DNA of 64,000 nucleotides, from positions 2,604,001-2,668,000 of the forward strand of contig NZ_CP054141.1 in the NCBI RefSeq assembly GCF_013284035.1. The letters run 5' to 3'. The stretch comes from Flavobacterium sp. M31R6. Lineage in GTDB: Bacteria; Bacteroidota; Bacteroidia; Flavobacteriales; Flavobacteriaceae. Below, one piece after another: positions 54,660-64,000 of the stretch. The position numbers and the translations under genes were made by a program. How positions within the stretch are numbered: the first letter of the stretch is position 1; each line of letters opens with the position of its first letter. The notes beneath the pieces were generated by a model. That model did no database searches. It saw only the letters and a list, made by a program, of their open reading frames with translations, and was not told where the DNA came from.

Positions 54660-56729
54660 ATGAAATACATCATAATTTTTTTATTTGCCTCTATTATTTC
54701 ATCAGCTCAAATTAATAAAGAGCAATTAAATATTATGCCGTGGCCTCAAAACATTTCGCTTTCAGAAGGTGCGTTTCCTTTGACAAAAAAATTCAAGGTA
54801 AATATCACTGGAGCTCCAAATTCAAGGATATTTATTGGTGCGACAAATTTTTTAAGAAGATTGGATGGAAGAACGGGTTTGTTCTTTAATCAAGGCTTTG
54901 TAACAGGTTTAAATGAAGTTCCTGATGCCGAATTACAAATCAATTGTGTTAGAGCTGGAAAAATCGAATTGTATGAAGATGAAAGTTATTTGTTGGATAT
55001 AACTCCGAGTAAGATTACCATAAATGCAACTACAGATGTTGGTGCTTTGCATGCGTTGGAAACTTTACTTCAACTATTGCAAAACAACAGTAATTCTTTT
55101 TATTTTCCCATTTCCAAAATTTCGGATTTTCCAAGATTTACTTGGAGAGGATTAATGATTGATGTTGCCAGACATTTTATGCCTGTTGATGTAATTAAAA
55201 GGAATCTAGATGGAATGGCAGCGGTAAAAATGAATGTTTTTCATTGGCATTTAGTGGATGACCAAGGTTGGAGAATCGAAATGAAAAAACATCCAAAACT
55301 TATTGAAATGGCATCGGATGGAAATTATTATACCCAAGAAGAAATAAAAAGTGTTGTAAAATACGCTTCAGATAGAGGGATTTTAGTAGTTCCAGAAATA
55401 GATGTGCCTGGTCATGGATCGGCTATTTTGACTGCATATCCGGAAATAGGAAGTAAAGTTGTCAATTTGAATTTAAATTCAGGTGAAAAAGGACAACAGT
55501 TCACGCAAATACAGTCATATAGTATAGAAAGAAATGCGGGGATTTTTTCTCCAACGTTGGATCCTTCAAATCCAAAAACGTATCAATTATTAAATGAATT
55601 TTTTGATGAAATTTGTCCGCTCTTTCCTGGAAAATTTTTTCACATAGGAGGTGATGAAAACGAAGGGAAAGACTGGGATTCAAACCCTAAAATTCAGGAA
55701 TTCAAAAAGAAACATGGTTTAGTGAACAACCACGAATTGCAAACGTATTTTACGATGCAATTGATTCCTATGCTCAAAAAACACAATAAAGTATTAATGG
55801 GCTGGGAAGAAATTATGACTAAAAACATGTCCAAAGATGCTATCATTCATTCGTGGAAAGGTAGTAATGAAGGACAGCCTGCTGGAAAATCTCTTGCTGA
55901 TGCTGCAAAAGGTGGCTACAAAACGGTCTTATCAAATGGATATTATATCGACTTGGTTTTTGGGGTTGAAGATCATTATTCAGTAGATCCAATGCCTAAA
56001 AACTTCGTATTGACAGATGAAGAAAAAGCTAGAATTTTGGGTGGTGAAGCTACTATGTGGACTGAATTGGTAACGCCAGAAACTCTTGATTCCAGAATTT
56101 GGCCTAGAACTGCAGCCATAGCCGAACGTTTTTGGTCAAATGAAAATATTACAGATATCAATAGTTTGCGTAAAAGACTGAATACATTTTCATTCCGATT
56201 GGAAGAACTGGGTTTGACACATTTAAAGAGTAAAGAGGGATTGTTGCGAAACATCAGTAACAATCAAAAAAATGAGGCATTACTTGATTTGTCAAATGTT
56301 TGTGAGCCAATTAAACAATATTCAAGAAATAAAGGAGGTACAGAATACCAAATGTATTCACCATTGACATTATTTGCTGATGCCTGTACTCCAGATGCAT
56401 CCGATGCGCTCGGATTTGGTTTGGCAGTAACTAATTATTTAAACAATAAAACAAATGAAAATCAAAGCATTCTTGTTGCTTATTTAAGTAAATGGGTTAA
56501 AATGCATACTGACTTAACAGCTTTAGGCAATAATGCGCCTTTAGTTCAGCCACTTTTGCCTTTGTCTGAAAGTTTAAAAAATATTTCTGAGCAACTTTTG
56601 CTTAAAATAAATAAACAAAGTATAGATGCTTCTGCATTGAATGAATTACTGGAGAAATGTAATTCAAAAGAACATGCCGATGTTGAATTAGCGGTATATA
56701 ATAGCTTGAAAAAGTTAGTTCAAGCTTAA
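54660..56729 (+). CDS. Beta-N-acetylhexosaminidase, GH20
   Basis: The 689-residue enzyme has a signal peptide (ending IISSAQ), an N-terminal GH20b domain (about 25-150) and the catalytic TIM barrel (from RGLMIDVARHFMPVD near residue 165). The barrel contains HWHLVDDQGWRIE and the catalytic Asp-Glu pair in HIGGDENEGKDW near residue 329. A helical C-terminal extension follows from about 530. It removes terminal GlcNAc or GalNAc from oligosaccharides by substrate-assisted catalysis. No lipobox or T9SS tail is seen, so it is probably periplasmic and acts on SusCD-imported sugars. It ends the amino-sugar locus. Confidence 0.95.
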   Translation: MKYIIIFLFASIISSAQINKEQLNIMPWPQNISLSEGAFPLTKKFKVNITGAPNSRIFIGATNFLRRLDGRTGLFFNQGFVTGLNEVPDAELQINCVRAGKIELYEDESYLLDITPSKITINATTDVGALHALETLLQLLQNNSNSFYFPISKISDFPRFTWRGLMIDVARHFMPVDVIKRNLDGMAAVKMNVFHWHLVDDQGWRIEMKKHPKLIEMASDGNYYTQEEIKSVVKYASDRGILVVPEIDVPGHGSAILTAYPEIGSKVVNLNLNSGEKGQQFTQIQSYSIERNAGIFSPTLDPSNPKTYQLLNEFFDEICPLFPGKFFHIGGDENEGKDWDSNPKIQEFKKKHGLVNNHELQTYFTMQLIPMLKKHNKVLMGWEEIMTKNMSKDAIIHSWKGSNEGQPAGKSLADAAKGGYKTVLSNGYYIDLVFGVEDHYSVDPMPKNFVLTDEEKARILGGEATMWTELVTPETLDSRIWPRTAAIAERFWSNENITDINSLRKRLNTFSFRLEELGLTHLKSKEGLLRNISNNQKNEALLDLSNVCEPIKQYSRNKGGTEYQMYSPLTLFADACTPDASDALGFGLAVTNYLNNKTNENQSILVAYLSKWVKMHTDLTALGNNAPLVQPLLPLSESLKNISEQLLLKINKQSIDASALNELLEKCNSKEHADVELAVYNSLKKLVQA

Positions 56730-56841
56730 TTTAAATTCAAAAATAAAAGTTGTAATCGTTAAGATTGAGTTTGGTTATTTATATTTTAATATGATTTTTT
56801 TATTTTGAATTATTATTGTTTTTATGTGAAAACAATATTTT

Positions 56842-56871
56842 AACCTGGTAATTCGTTGCCAGGTTTTTTTT
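56842..56871 (+). terminator. Terminator between the GH20 gene and the T9SS gene
   Basis: AACCTGG and CCAGGTT (7 bp) close a 10-nt loop and are followed by a run of eight T. Its end coincides with the TTG at 56870, which argues against that TTG as a start codon. Confidence 0.8.
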
Positions 56872-56923
56872 GAAGCATTTGCTTGCTAGTAGGATTAAAC
56901 GTGTTATAATACTTAATTTGCTA

Positions 56924-59314
56924 ATGATACACATCAAAAAAATAGTTGCATTTTGTTGCATTTTATTTTGTCAAATGTCTTTTTCACAAGGAGATTGTGC
57001 CAGTGCTCTTACTATATGTGGCAATACAACTTTTACAGGAGTAATAAAAACATATCCAGATGATTCTCAATTTAATGGTCATGTAAGTTGCGGAAATTAC
57101 GTTCATTCTCCAATGATATGGTTAAAAGTAACTATTGTAACAGGTGGAAGTTTTGGGTTTGTACTGACTCCCAAAAGTCTAGATCCTAAAGCAGATTTAA
57201 ACTTTTTTGTTTTTGGTCCAAACGTTACTTGTGGCGATATCGGGCAGTCCATTCGTTGCTCTTATACTTCACCTTTAGAAATGTTTTCAACAAAAAACAA
57301 AACTGGATTAATTCCAGGTGCTTACGGAGTTAGTAGGCAGTCTAACGAAGGGAATGGCTTTCTTGAAATGTTAGACGTAAAAGCAGGAGAAAGTTATTAT
57401 ATTGTTGTTATGGATGCCGGGGCTCCTTATAATCAGTTTTCAATTGATTTTAATGGTACTGCAACAATAGACGCTCCTCCTGAGATAAAAACGCCAAAAA
57501 TATTTGGTAGTTATGGTGCGAAAATCTGTGAATCGGACGGTGTAAATGATTTTATTACAAATATTGATCTAAATGAAATTGCTGCTACTGCTGTAGGAAA
57601 CCAAAATAATGTTGAAGCTTCTTTTTACATAAGAGGTGAGGATGCAATAAAAGACATCCGAAGGCTTCCTAATGGATTTCGAAACACCGAAAGTCCACAA
57701 AAGGGATATATTAGATTAACCAATACTGTTTCAAAATGTTTTGTAGTTGAGGAATTTATTTTTACGGTAGAGCCATTGCAGACTCCTTTTCCATTAAATG
57801 TTGCTGGATGTGATGTAAGTCAAACGGGGTTTGTACATTTCAATTTGGCAGAGAATGATTTGTTATTACAAGACAATAATCCAAACAGAATTGTAACCTA
57901 TCATCCCGCGGCAAATGATATGATAACATTGCCAAAAGATTATGTAAACAAAGAGGCTTATCAAGAAGAAACTGTTTATGCTAAAATATTGGATACACAA
58001 TCGCTTTGCAGTGTTTTTAAGCCTTTCAAATTAATAATAAATAAAACACTTCCGAATGTAAAACCTGTACAGTTAACACAATGTGATATTGGTAATGTGC
58101 CAAGTGATATAAAAACATTTAATCTCTTGGAAGCATCGGAAGCATTGACTTTAAAAGATTCTCTGTTTTCTGTAAAATTTTACCTTAACAATTCAGATGC
58201 TCAAAGTGATGTAAATCCCTTAGATTTCTTGTACACCAATAGCACAAATCCACAAACAATAATTGCCAAAGTAACAAACAAAACTACAGCTTGTTATGCT
58301 TTTACAACAGTAGATTTGAAAGTAAAAAAAGGAATTACACTAACCCAAACAATAGAAAAATGTGATGATGATGCCATATCCGATGGTATTGTGAAATTTA
58401 ATCTAGCTGACGCAGGCTTCGAAAATAACGGAAACAAAGTCACTTATTTTCTAACATCAGAAAATGCACAATTGTTTCAAAATCCAATAGCTGCAAGTTT
58501 TACAAATACGCAGCCCTATCAGCAAACGGTTTATGCCAGAGTCCAAAATGAAAACGATTGCATTGGTATTAATACTATTGAGTTAAAAGTGGCTGTTTTG
58601 CCTAATCTTGAAAAAAATGAAACATTGTATTTATGTTTAAATAAAACAGAAGATTTAATAAAATTAAATACAGGAATTTCCAACGTAGATTTAATTAATT
58701 ACCAATACAAATGGTCTCCAAACGGAGAAACAACTTCTGAAATAGATGTTAATAAAGCAGGAACCTACACGGTTGTCGTTAAAAATCAAAGCGGATGTAC
58801 AAGAGAGCGGATATTTACTGTGAAGAACTCAGAACTTGCTGAGATTTATGAAATTATAATAGACGATTTTACCGAAGTAAAAAAAGTTACTATTTCCGCA
58901 TTAGGGCAAGGAATTTATGAGTATTCTTTAGATAATATATCCGAAAATTATCAAGCTTCCCCCATTTTTGAAAATGTTGCCACAGGTATCCACGATTTGT
59001 ACATAAAAGATCTTAATGGTTGCGGTATTCTGCATAAGACAATTTCTGTTTTAGGTGCCCCAAAATACTTTACTCCAAATGGAGATGGTATAAACGACAA
59101 TTGGAATATTTGGGACTTAAACACTCCATCAAATTCAAATGCAATTATCGATATATTTAACCGATTTGGTAAACTTCTAAAACAAATTTCACCAAAAGAC
59201 GTAGGATGGGATGGTACGTTTAACAATCTTCCTTTACCAGCTGACGATTATTGGTACACTTTATATTTATCTGACGGAAGATTTACAAAAGGTCATTTTT
59301 CGCTTTTACGATAA
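56924..59314 (+). CDS. Large secreted protein with T9SS type B sorting domain
   Basis: The roughly 796-residue surface protein has a signal peptide (ending QMSFSQ) and a Cys-bearing N-terminal domain (GDCASALTICGNTTF) that resembles adhesin-like modules of Bacteroidota. Several repeated beta domains of about 90 residues follow, with a cysteine in the pattern LTQCDIG or IEKCDDD. The C-terminal domain is a gliding-motility type B sorting signal (KYFTPNGDGINDNWNIWD; GWDGTFNNLPLPADDYWY). It is exported by the type IX secretion system and anchored at the surface. The ATG at 56924 is chosen because it starts the signal peptide; an upstream in-frame TTG overlaps the terminator. Confidence 0.9.
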   Translation: MIHIKKIVAFCCILFCQMSFSQGDCASALTICGNTTFTGVIKTYPDDSQFNGHVSCGNYVHSPMIWLKVTIVTGGSFGFVLTPKSLDPKADLNFFVFGPNVTCGDIGQSIRCSYTSPLEMFSTKNKTGLIPGAYGVSRQSNEGNGFLEMLDVKAGESYYIVVMDAGAPYNQFSIDFNGTATIDAPPEIKTPKIFGSYGAKICESDGVNDFITNIDLNEIAATAVGNQNNVEASFYIRGEDAIKDIRRLPNGFRNTESPQKGYIRLTNTVSKCFVVEEFIFTVEPLQTPFPLNVAGCDVSQTGFVHFNLAENDLLLQDNNPNRIVTYHPAANDMITLPKDYVNKEAYQEETVYAKILDTQSLCSVFKPFKLIINKTLPNVKPVQLTQCDIGNVPSDIKTFNLLEASEALTLKDSLFSVKFYLNNSDAQSDVNPLDFLYTNSTNPQTIIAKVTNKTTACYAFTTVDLKVKKGITLTQTIEKCDDDAISDGIVKFNLADAGFENNGNKVTYFLTSENAQLFQNPIAASFTNTQPYQQTVYARVQNENDCIGINTIELKVAVLPNLEKNETLYLCLNKTEDLIKLNTGISNVDLINYQYKWSPNGETTSEIDVNKAGTYTVVVKNQSGCTRERIFTVKNSELAEIYEIIIDDFTEVKKVTISALGQGIYEYSLDNISENYQASPIFENVATGIHDLYIKDLNGCGILHKTISVLGAPKYFTPNGDGINDNWNIWDLNTPSNSNAIIDIFNRFGKLLKQISPKDVGWDGTFNNLPLPADDYWYTLYLSDGRFTKGHFSLLR

Positions 59315-59352
59315 GAATAGGTATATTTTAAATGTAAAAAAAAATATAATAT

Positions 59353-59388
59353 TGATAACCTAATGGAATTTTATCAGGTTTTTTTTGA
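59353..59388 (+). terminator. Probable terminator after the T9SS gene
   Basis: AACCT (59357-59361) pairs with AGGTT (59376-59380), with the alternative pair TGATAA/TTATCA, followed by a T run. The stem is imperfect but the T8 run is clear. Confidence 0.5.
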
Positions 59389-59392
59389 ATAA

Positions 59393-61063
<1,671 letters not shown>

Positions 61064-61088
61064 GAATAAATAAGTTTCAATAAATTAT

Positions 61089-61121
61089 AAGCTTCTACAT
61101 AAATGTAGGAGCTTTTTTTTT
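61089..61121 (+). terminator. Terminator after the ABC-F gene
   Basis: A 12-bp stem (AAGCTTCTACAT with ATGTAGGAGCTT, one G-T pair) is followed by a T9 run. Confidence 0.82.
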
Positions 61122-61200
61122 GGGCGATAATGTTCAAAATGAGTGTTTTATTTATAATGAATTTAAAAATTAATTTTTAGTTATTTATAGAAAATTAAGA

Positions 61201-61208
61201 TACTTTTG
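61201..61208 (+). promoter_or_regulatory. -7 box of the DUF418 gene promoter
   Basis: TACTTTTG matches TAnnTTTG, 33 bp before the ATG at 61242. No strong -33 element is seen. Confidence 0.45.
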
Positions 61209-61241
61209 AGAAAATAATTGTTTCATTTTTTTACCGTGTCT

Positions 61242-62465
61242 ATGTCAAAGAGTACTTTTAATTTTAAAACACCAAGAGTAGAAGTTGTTGATGCCTTGAG
61301 AGGATTTGCAATTATGTCTATTATGTTATTGCATAATATTGAACATTTTGATTACTATTATTTTCCGGAAGCCTTACCTGAATGGATGAAAGTCTTGGAC
61401 AAAGTAATTTGGGAAACCTTATTTTTTCTTTTTGGAGGAAAATCGTATGCCATTTTTGCACTGCTTTTTGGCTTTAGTTTTTATATTCAAAATGATAATC
61501 AGGAGAAAAAAGGAAAAGATTTTAGAGGTCGATTTATATGGCGTTTATTGCTATTGTTAGGTTTTGGATTTGTAAATACAATTTTTTACGAAGGCGATAT
61601 ATTAATGATTTATGCCGTTTTGGGACTTGCATTAATTCCTGTTTGTAAATGGAATGATAAAGCTGTTTTTATTACTGCGGTTATTTTGATGTTACAGCCT
61701 TTGGAGTGGACAAAGTTCGTTTATATGCTATTCCATCCAGAATATGTTCCAATGCCAAATTTATCAGATCATTATTTTGGAATGATGGGCGAGTATCTCA
61801 AAAGCACTTCTTTTATGGACTATGCGATAGGTAATCTCAATATTGGGAGATTTGCATCAGTTGCTTGGTCATGGGAAAATGGACGTTTTTTTCAAGCTCC
61901 TGCCTTATTTATGTTGGGTATGTTAGTTGGACGCAGAAAACTTTTTATTGCATCGACCGAAAGTAATTTGTTTTGGATAAAAGCTTTGCAATATGCCATT
62001 GTTCTTTTTTTACCATTATTTGCATTAAAGACTTTTTTACCAGATATGATAGTTCGAAAAGCGACTATGAGTAGTCTTTCGGTGATTATAACATCTTGGT
62101 CAAATCTTGCTTTTATGATTGTTTTGGTGTCCACATTTATTTTGATTTATCAAAAAGAATCGATTCATAATCTTTTGTCAAAACTGATTCCTTTCGGAAA
62201 AATGAGTTTGACCAATTACATCATGCAGTCTATCGTTGGTTCCTTTATTTACTACCGATACGGATTGGGACTTGTTGAATATACAGGAGCTACTTATTGT
62301 TTACTGATCGGAATAGTTTTGTTTGTTTTGCAATTATCATTTTGTACTTGGTGGTTAAAAACTCATAAGCAAGGACCATTGGAGTATATTTGGCATAAGG
62401 CAACATGGATTTCTTTTAGAAAAAAAAGAAATAATTTTTCTGGTGTTGCAATGAATAAATCCTAA
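61242..62465 (+). CDS. DUF418 domain membrane protein
   Basis: The roughly 407-residue polytopic membrane protein opens with RVEVVDALRGFAIMSIMLLH, the hallmark of DUF418/DUF1624-type acyltransferase-like proteins. It has about ten hydrophobic helices, and the C-terminal DUF418 region contains GKMSLTNYIMQSIVGSFIYY. The biochemical role is unknown; related folds transfer acyl groups in the envelope. The ATG at 61242 is chosen over an in-frame TTG at 61218 because the conserved RVEVVDALRG motif then sits near residue 12, as in homologues. Confidence 0.88.
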   Translation: MSKSTFNFKTPRVEVVDALRGFAIMSIMLLHNIEHFDYYYFPEALPEWMKVLDKVIWETLFFLFGGKSYAIFALLFGFSFYIQNDNQEKKGKDFRGRFIWRLLLLLGFGFVNTIFYEGDILMIYAVLGLALIPVCKWNDKAVFITAVILMLQPLEWTKFVYMLFHPEYVPMPNLSDHYFGMMGEYLKSTSFMDYAIGNLNIGRFASVAWSWENGRFFQAPALFMLGMLVGRRKLFIASTESNLFWIKALQYAIVLFLPLFALKTFLPDMIVRKATMSSLSVIITSWSNLAFMIVLVSTFILIYQKESIHNLLSKLIPFGKMSLTNYIMQSIVGSFIYYRYGLGLVEYTGATYCLLIGIVLFVLQLSFCTWWLKTHKQGPLEYIWHKATWISFRKKRNNFSGVAMNKS

Positions 62466-62476
62466 TTCGGAATTTG

Positions 62477-62484
62477 TATATTTG
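62477..62484 (+). promoter_or_regulatory. -7 box of the pyrR-pyrB promoter
   Basis: TATATTTG matches TAnnTTTG and is identical to the SRP RNA -7 box. Transcription would start near 62489, just before the first leader hairpin arm. Confidence 0.55.
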
Positions 62485-62495
62485 CTTAACCAAAC

Positions 62496-62562
62496 TTACG
62501 GATGTTTTGAAATTGCTAATATTAAATATTGTATTTCAAAAATAATACTAAAGATGCCGTAA
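62496..62562 (+). promoter_or_regulatory. Nested hairpin leader upstream of pyrR
   Basis: TTACGG at 62496-62501 pairs with CCGTAA at 62557-62562, and inside it TTTTGAAAT (62505-62513) pairs perfectly with ATTTCAAAA (62533-62541). An AT palindrome lies at the apex. The whole fold lies between the promoter and the pyrR ATG (62591) without a T run. It is a candidate RNA-binding or translational control site for PyrR. Confidence 0.5.
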
Positions 62563-62590
62563 ATCTTTTAAAAACAAATAATTGCTAAAT

Positions 62591-63130
62591 ATGAATCAAA
62601 AAGTGTTACTCAATTCAAAAGAAGTCAATATTATTTTGAATCGTTTGGCTTGTCAATTAATTGAAAAACATCTTGACTTTTCTGATACTGTTTTGATAGG
62701 GATTCAGCCTAGAGGAACTTTTTTGGCAGAACGATTAAAAGAATTATTAGAAAAAGAATATCACATACCAAATGTATCTTTAGGATATTTGGATATCACT
62801 TTCTTTAGAGATGATTTCCGAAGAACCAATAAGCCTTTGGAAGCCAATAAAACACAAATTGATTTTTTAGTAGAAGACAAAAAAGTCATATTCATTGATG
62901 ATGTATTGTATACAGGACGTAGTATTCGTGCTGCTTTGACAGCTATCCAATCTTTTGGGAGGCCTTCTGGAATTGAATTATTGACATTGATTGATCGTCG
63001 TTTTAGCAGAGACTTACCCATTCAGCCAGATTATCGTGGTCGTCAAGTTGATGCGATTAATGGTGAAAAGGTGAAAGTTTGTTGGGCTGAGCAAGATGGA
63101 GAAGATGGTGTTTATTTAGTGACCAATTAG
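62591..63130 (+). CDS. pyrR: Bifunctional pyr operon regulator/uracil phosphoribosyltransferase
   Basis: The 179-residue protein has the type I PRTase fold: VLIGIQPRGTFLAERL near residue 37 and the PRPP loop VIFIDDVLYTGRSIRAAL near residue 98, with the basic LIDRRFSRDLPIQPDYRG after it. In Firmicutes PyrR binds a leader RNA to control pyr genes and also makes UMP. The ATG at 62591 is chosen over a TTG at 62582. pyrB follows after 69 bp, and a hairpin leader precedes the gene, so autoregulation is plausible here. Confidence 0.94.
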   Translation: MNQKVLLNSKEVNIILNRLACQLIEKHLDFSDTVLIGIQPRGTFLAERLKELLEKEYHIPNVSLGYLDITFFRDDFRRTNKPLEANKTQIDFLVEDKKVIFIDDVLYTGRSIRAALTAIQSFGRPSGIELLTLIDRRFSRDLPIQPDYRGRQVDAINGEKVKVCWAEQDGEDGVYLVTN

Positions 63131-63199
63131 ATTTGGAAATTCAAAAATAAAACGGAACTCCATATTAATAATTATAAAAATCTGAAAATCTAAACTATA

Positions 63200-64000
63200 A
63201 TGAGCGAATTAAGTGTAAATCATTTATTAGGTATTAAATATATTAATGAAAATGATATTAACCTGATTTTTGAAACTGCCGATCATTTTAAAGAAGTAAT
63301 TAATCGCCCGATAAAGAAAGTACCTTCGTTGCGCGATATTACAATTGCTAATATTTTTTTTGAAAACAGTACACGAACAAAATTATCATTTGAATTGGCT
63401 CAAAAACGTTTATCAGCTGATGTTATTAGTTTTTCGGCAGCACAATCTTCGGTAAAAAAAGGAGAAACATTAATAGATACTGTAAACAATATTCTTTCGA
63501 TGAAAGTGGATATGGTAGTTATGCGACATTCGAATCCTGGTGCGGCTTATTTTTTATCAAAAAATGTTAAGGCAAGTATTGTAAACGCAGGTGATGGTGC
63601 CCATGAACATCCTACACAAGCCTTATTGGACAGTTATTCGATTAGAGAAAAATTAGGAGATGTAACGGGAAAAAAAGTAGTTATTGTTGGTGATATTTTG
63701 CATTCAAGAGTAGCACTTTCGAATATATATGCTTTACAAATGCAAGGGGCCGAAGTTAAAGTTTGTGGACCGAAAACACTTATTCCAAGATATATCGAAT
63801 CACTTGGAGTGACAGTTGAACCTAATTTGCGTAAAGCACTTGAATGGTGTGATGTAGCAAATATGCTAAGAGTTCAAAATGAAAGAATGGATGTTAATTT
63901 TTTCCCATCAACTAGAGAGTATGCCCAACAATATGGAGTGGATAAAGTTTTATTGGATTCACTCGATAAAGAAATTGTAATTATGCACCCAGGACCTATA
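63200..64000 (+). CDS. pyrB: Aspartate carbamoyltransferase catalytic subunit (3' end outside window)
   Basis: This enzyme joins carbamoyl phosphate to aspartate, the first committed step of pyrimidine synthesis. The visible 267 residues run from ATG at 63200 (MSELSVNHLLGIKYI) to the window edge, out of about 308 expected. Motifs include the carbamoyl-phosphate site FFENSTRTKLSFELAQKRL (about 53-71), the Ser-Lys loop SSVKKGETLIDT, NAGDGAHEHPTQALLD, VGDILHSRVA and the partial MHPGPI at the edge. No stop occurs before base 64000. It is the second gene of the pyrR-pyrB unit. Confidence 0.96.
   Translation, partial: MSELSVNHLLGIKYINENDINLIFETADHFKEVINRPIKKVPSLRDITIANIFFENSTRTKLSFELAQKRLSADVISFSAAQSSVKKGETLIDTVNNILSMKVDMVVMRHSNPGAAYFLSKNVKASIVNAGDGAHEHPTQALLDSYSIREKLGDVTGKKVVIVGDILHSRVALSNIYALQMQGAEVKVCGPKTLIPRYIESLGVTVEPNLRKALEWCDVANMLRVQNERMDVNFFPSTREYAQQYGVDKVLLDSLDKEIVIMHPGPI

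Noticed and set aside
56870..56923. Upstream TTG start for the T9SS protein
   Set aside because: It falls in the T run of a terminator and adds residues before a normal signal peptide.

Overview
The window reads as chromosomal DNA of a member of Bacteroidota, family Flavobacteriaceae, most likely a Flavobacterium. The reasons are the low G+C content, a SusC/SusD pair, a type B sorting-domain protein of the type IX secretion system, the bacillithiol gene bshA, an LptD/TamB-type envelope, A-rich stretches in place of Shine-Dalgarno sequences before start codons, and promoter -7 boxes of the form TAnnTTTG. About 48 protein genes are supported, two of them cut by the window edges (tamB on the left, pyrB on the right). 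There is one SRP RNA gene, one structured RNA resembling the flavo-1 motif, and many perfect stem-loop terminators. I see no CRISPR array, insertion sequence, prophage, rRNA or tRNA.

Layout. 1-8 kb: the end of tamB, then the central-carbon genes pfkA-gapA, a sugar-kinase-like gene and mgsA. 8-18 kb: envelope genes (ridA, lptD, an AmiC-type amidase, an MCE/MlaD protein), a two-gene Fe-S redox module, a protein usually mislabelled as an ABC ATPase, and two PAP2 phosphatases. 17.4-28 kb: an export block made of a YncE-like beta-propeller, a TolC/MFP/RND efflux set, a third PAP2 protein, an MFS transporter and a P1B-type metal ATPase without an HMA domain. 28-36 kb: bshA, two small envelope proteins, aroC, a DAACS symporter and a TPR hybrid histidine kinase. 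36-42 kb: a DEAD-box helicase, hutG, a coiled-coil membrane protein, hutI, a glutaminyl cyclase and the SRP RNA. 42-44 kb: a short-chain dehydrogenase, a small membrane protein, a structured leader RNA and a transaldolase.

44-57 kb is the most coherent system: an amino-sugar utilisation locus. It holds a FucP/NagP-type sugar transporter, a LytS/LytR-type two-component system, SusC/SusD, a NagB deaminase fused to a PIG-L deacetylase domain, and a GH20 beta-N-acetylhexosaminidase. I infer that oligosaccharides are bound and imported by SusCD, trimmed by GH20, carried across the inner membrane by the MFS protein, phosphorylated (possibly by the kinase-like gene at 6.6 kb) and turned into fructose-6-phosphate by the NagB fusion, which feeds PfkA and GapA. 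A 12-bp palindrome before susC has a near copy before pfkA, which could tie the two ends together.

57-64 kb: a T9SS type B secreted protein, an ABC-F ATPase, a DUF418 membrane protein, and pyrR-pyrB preceded by a nested hairpin leader.

Nothing here is clearly an undescribed system. The best leads are the NagB/PIG-L fusion with a substituted catalytic aspartate, the structured leaders before the transaldolase and pyrR, and the shared palindrome.
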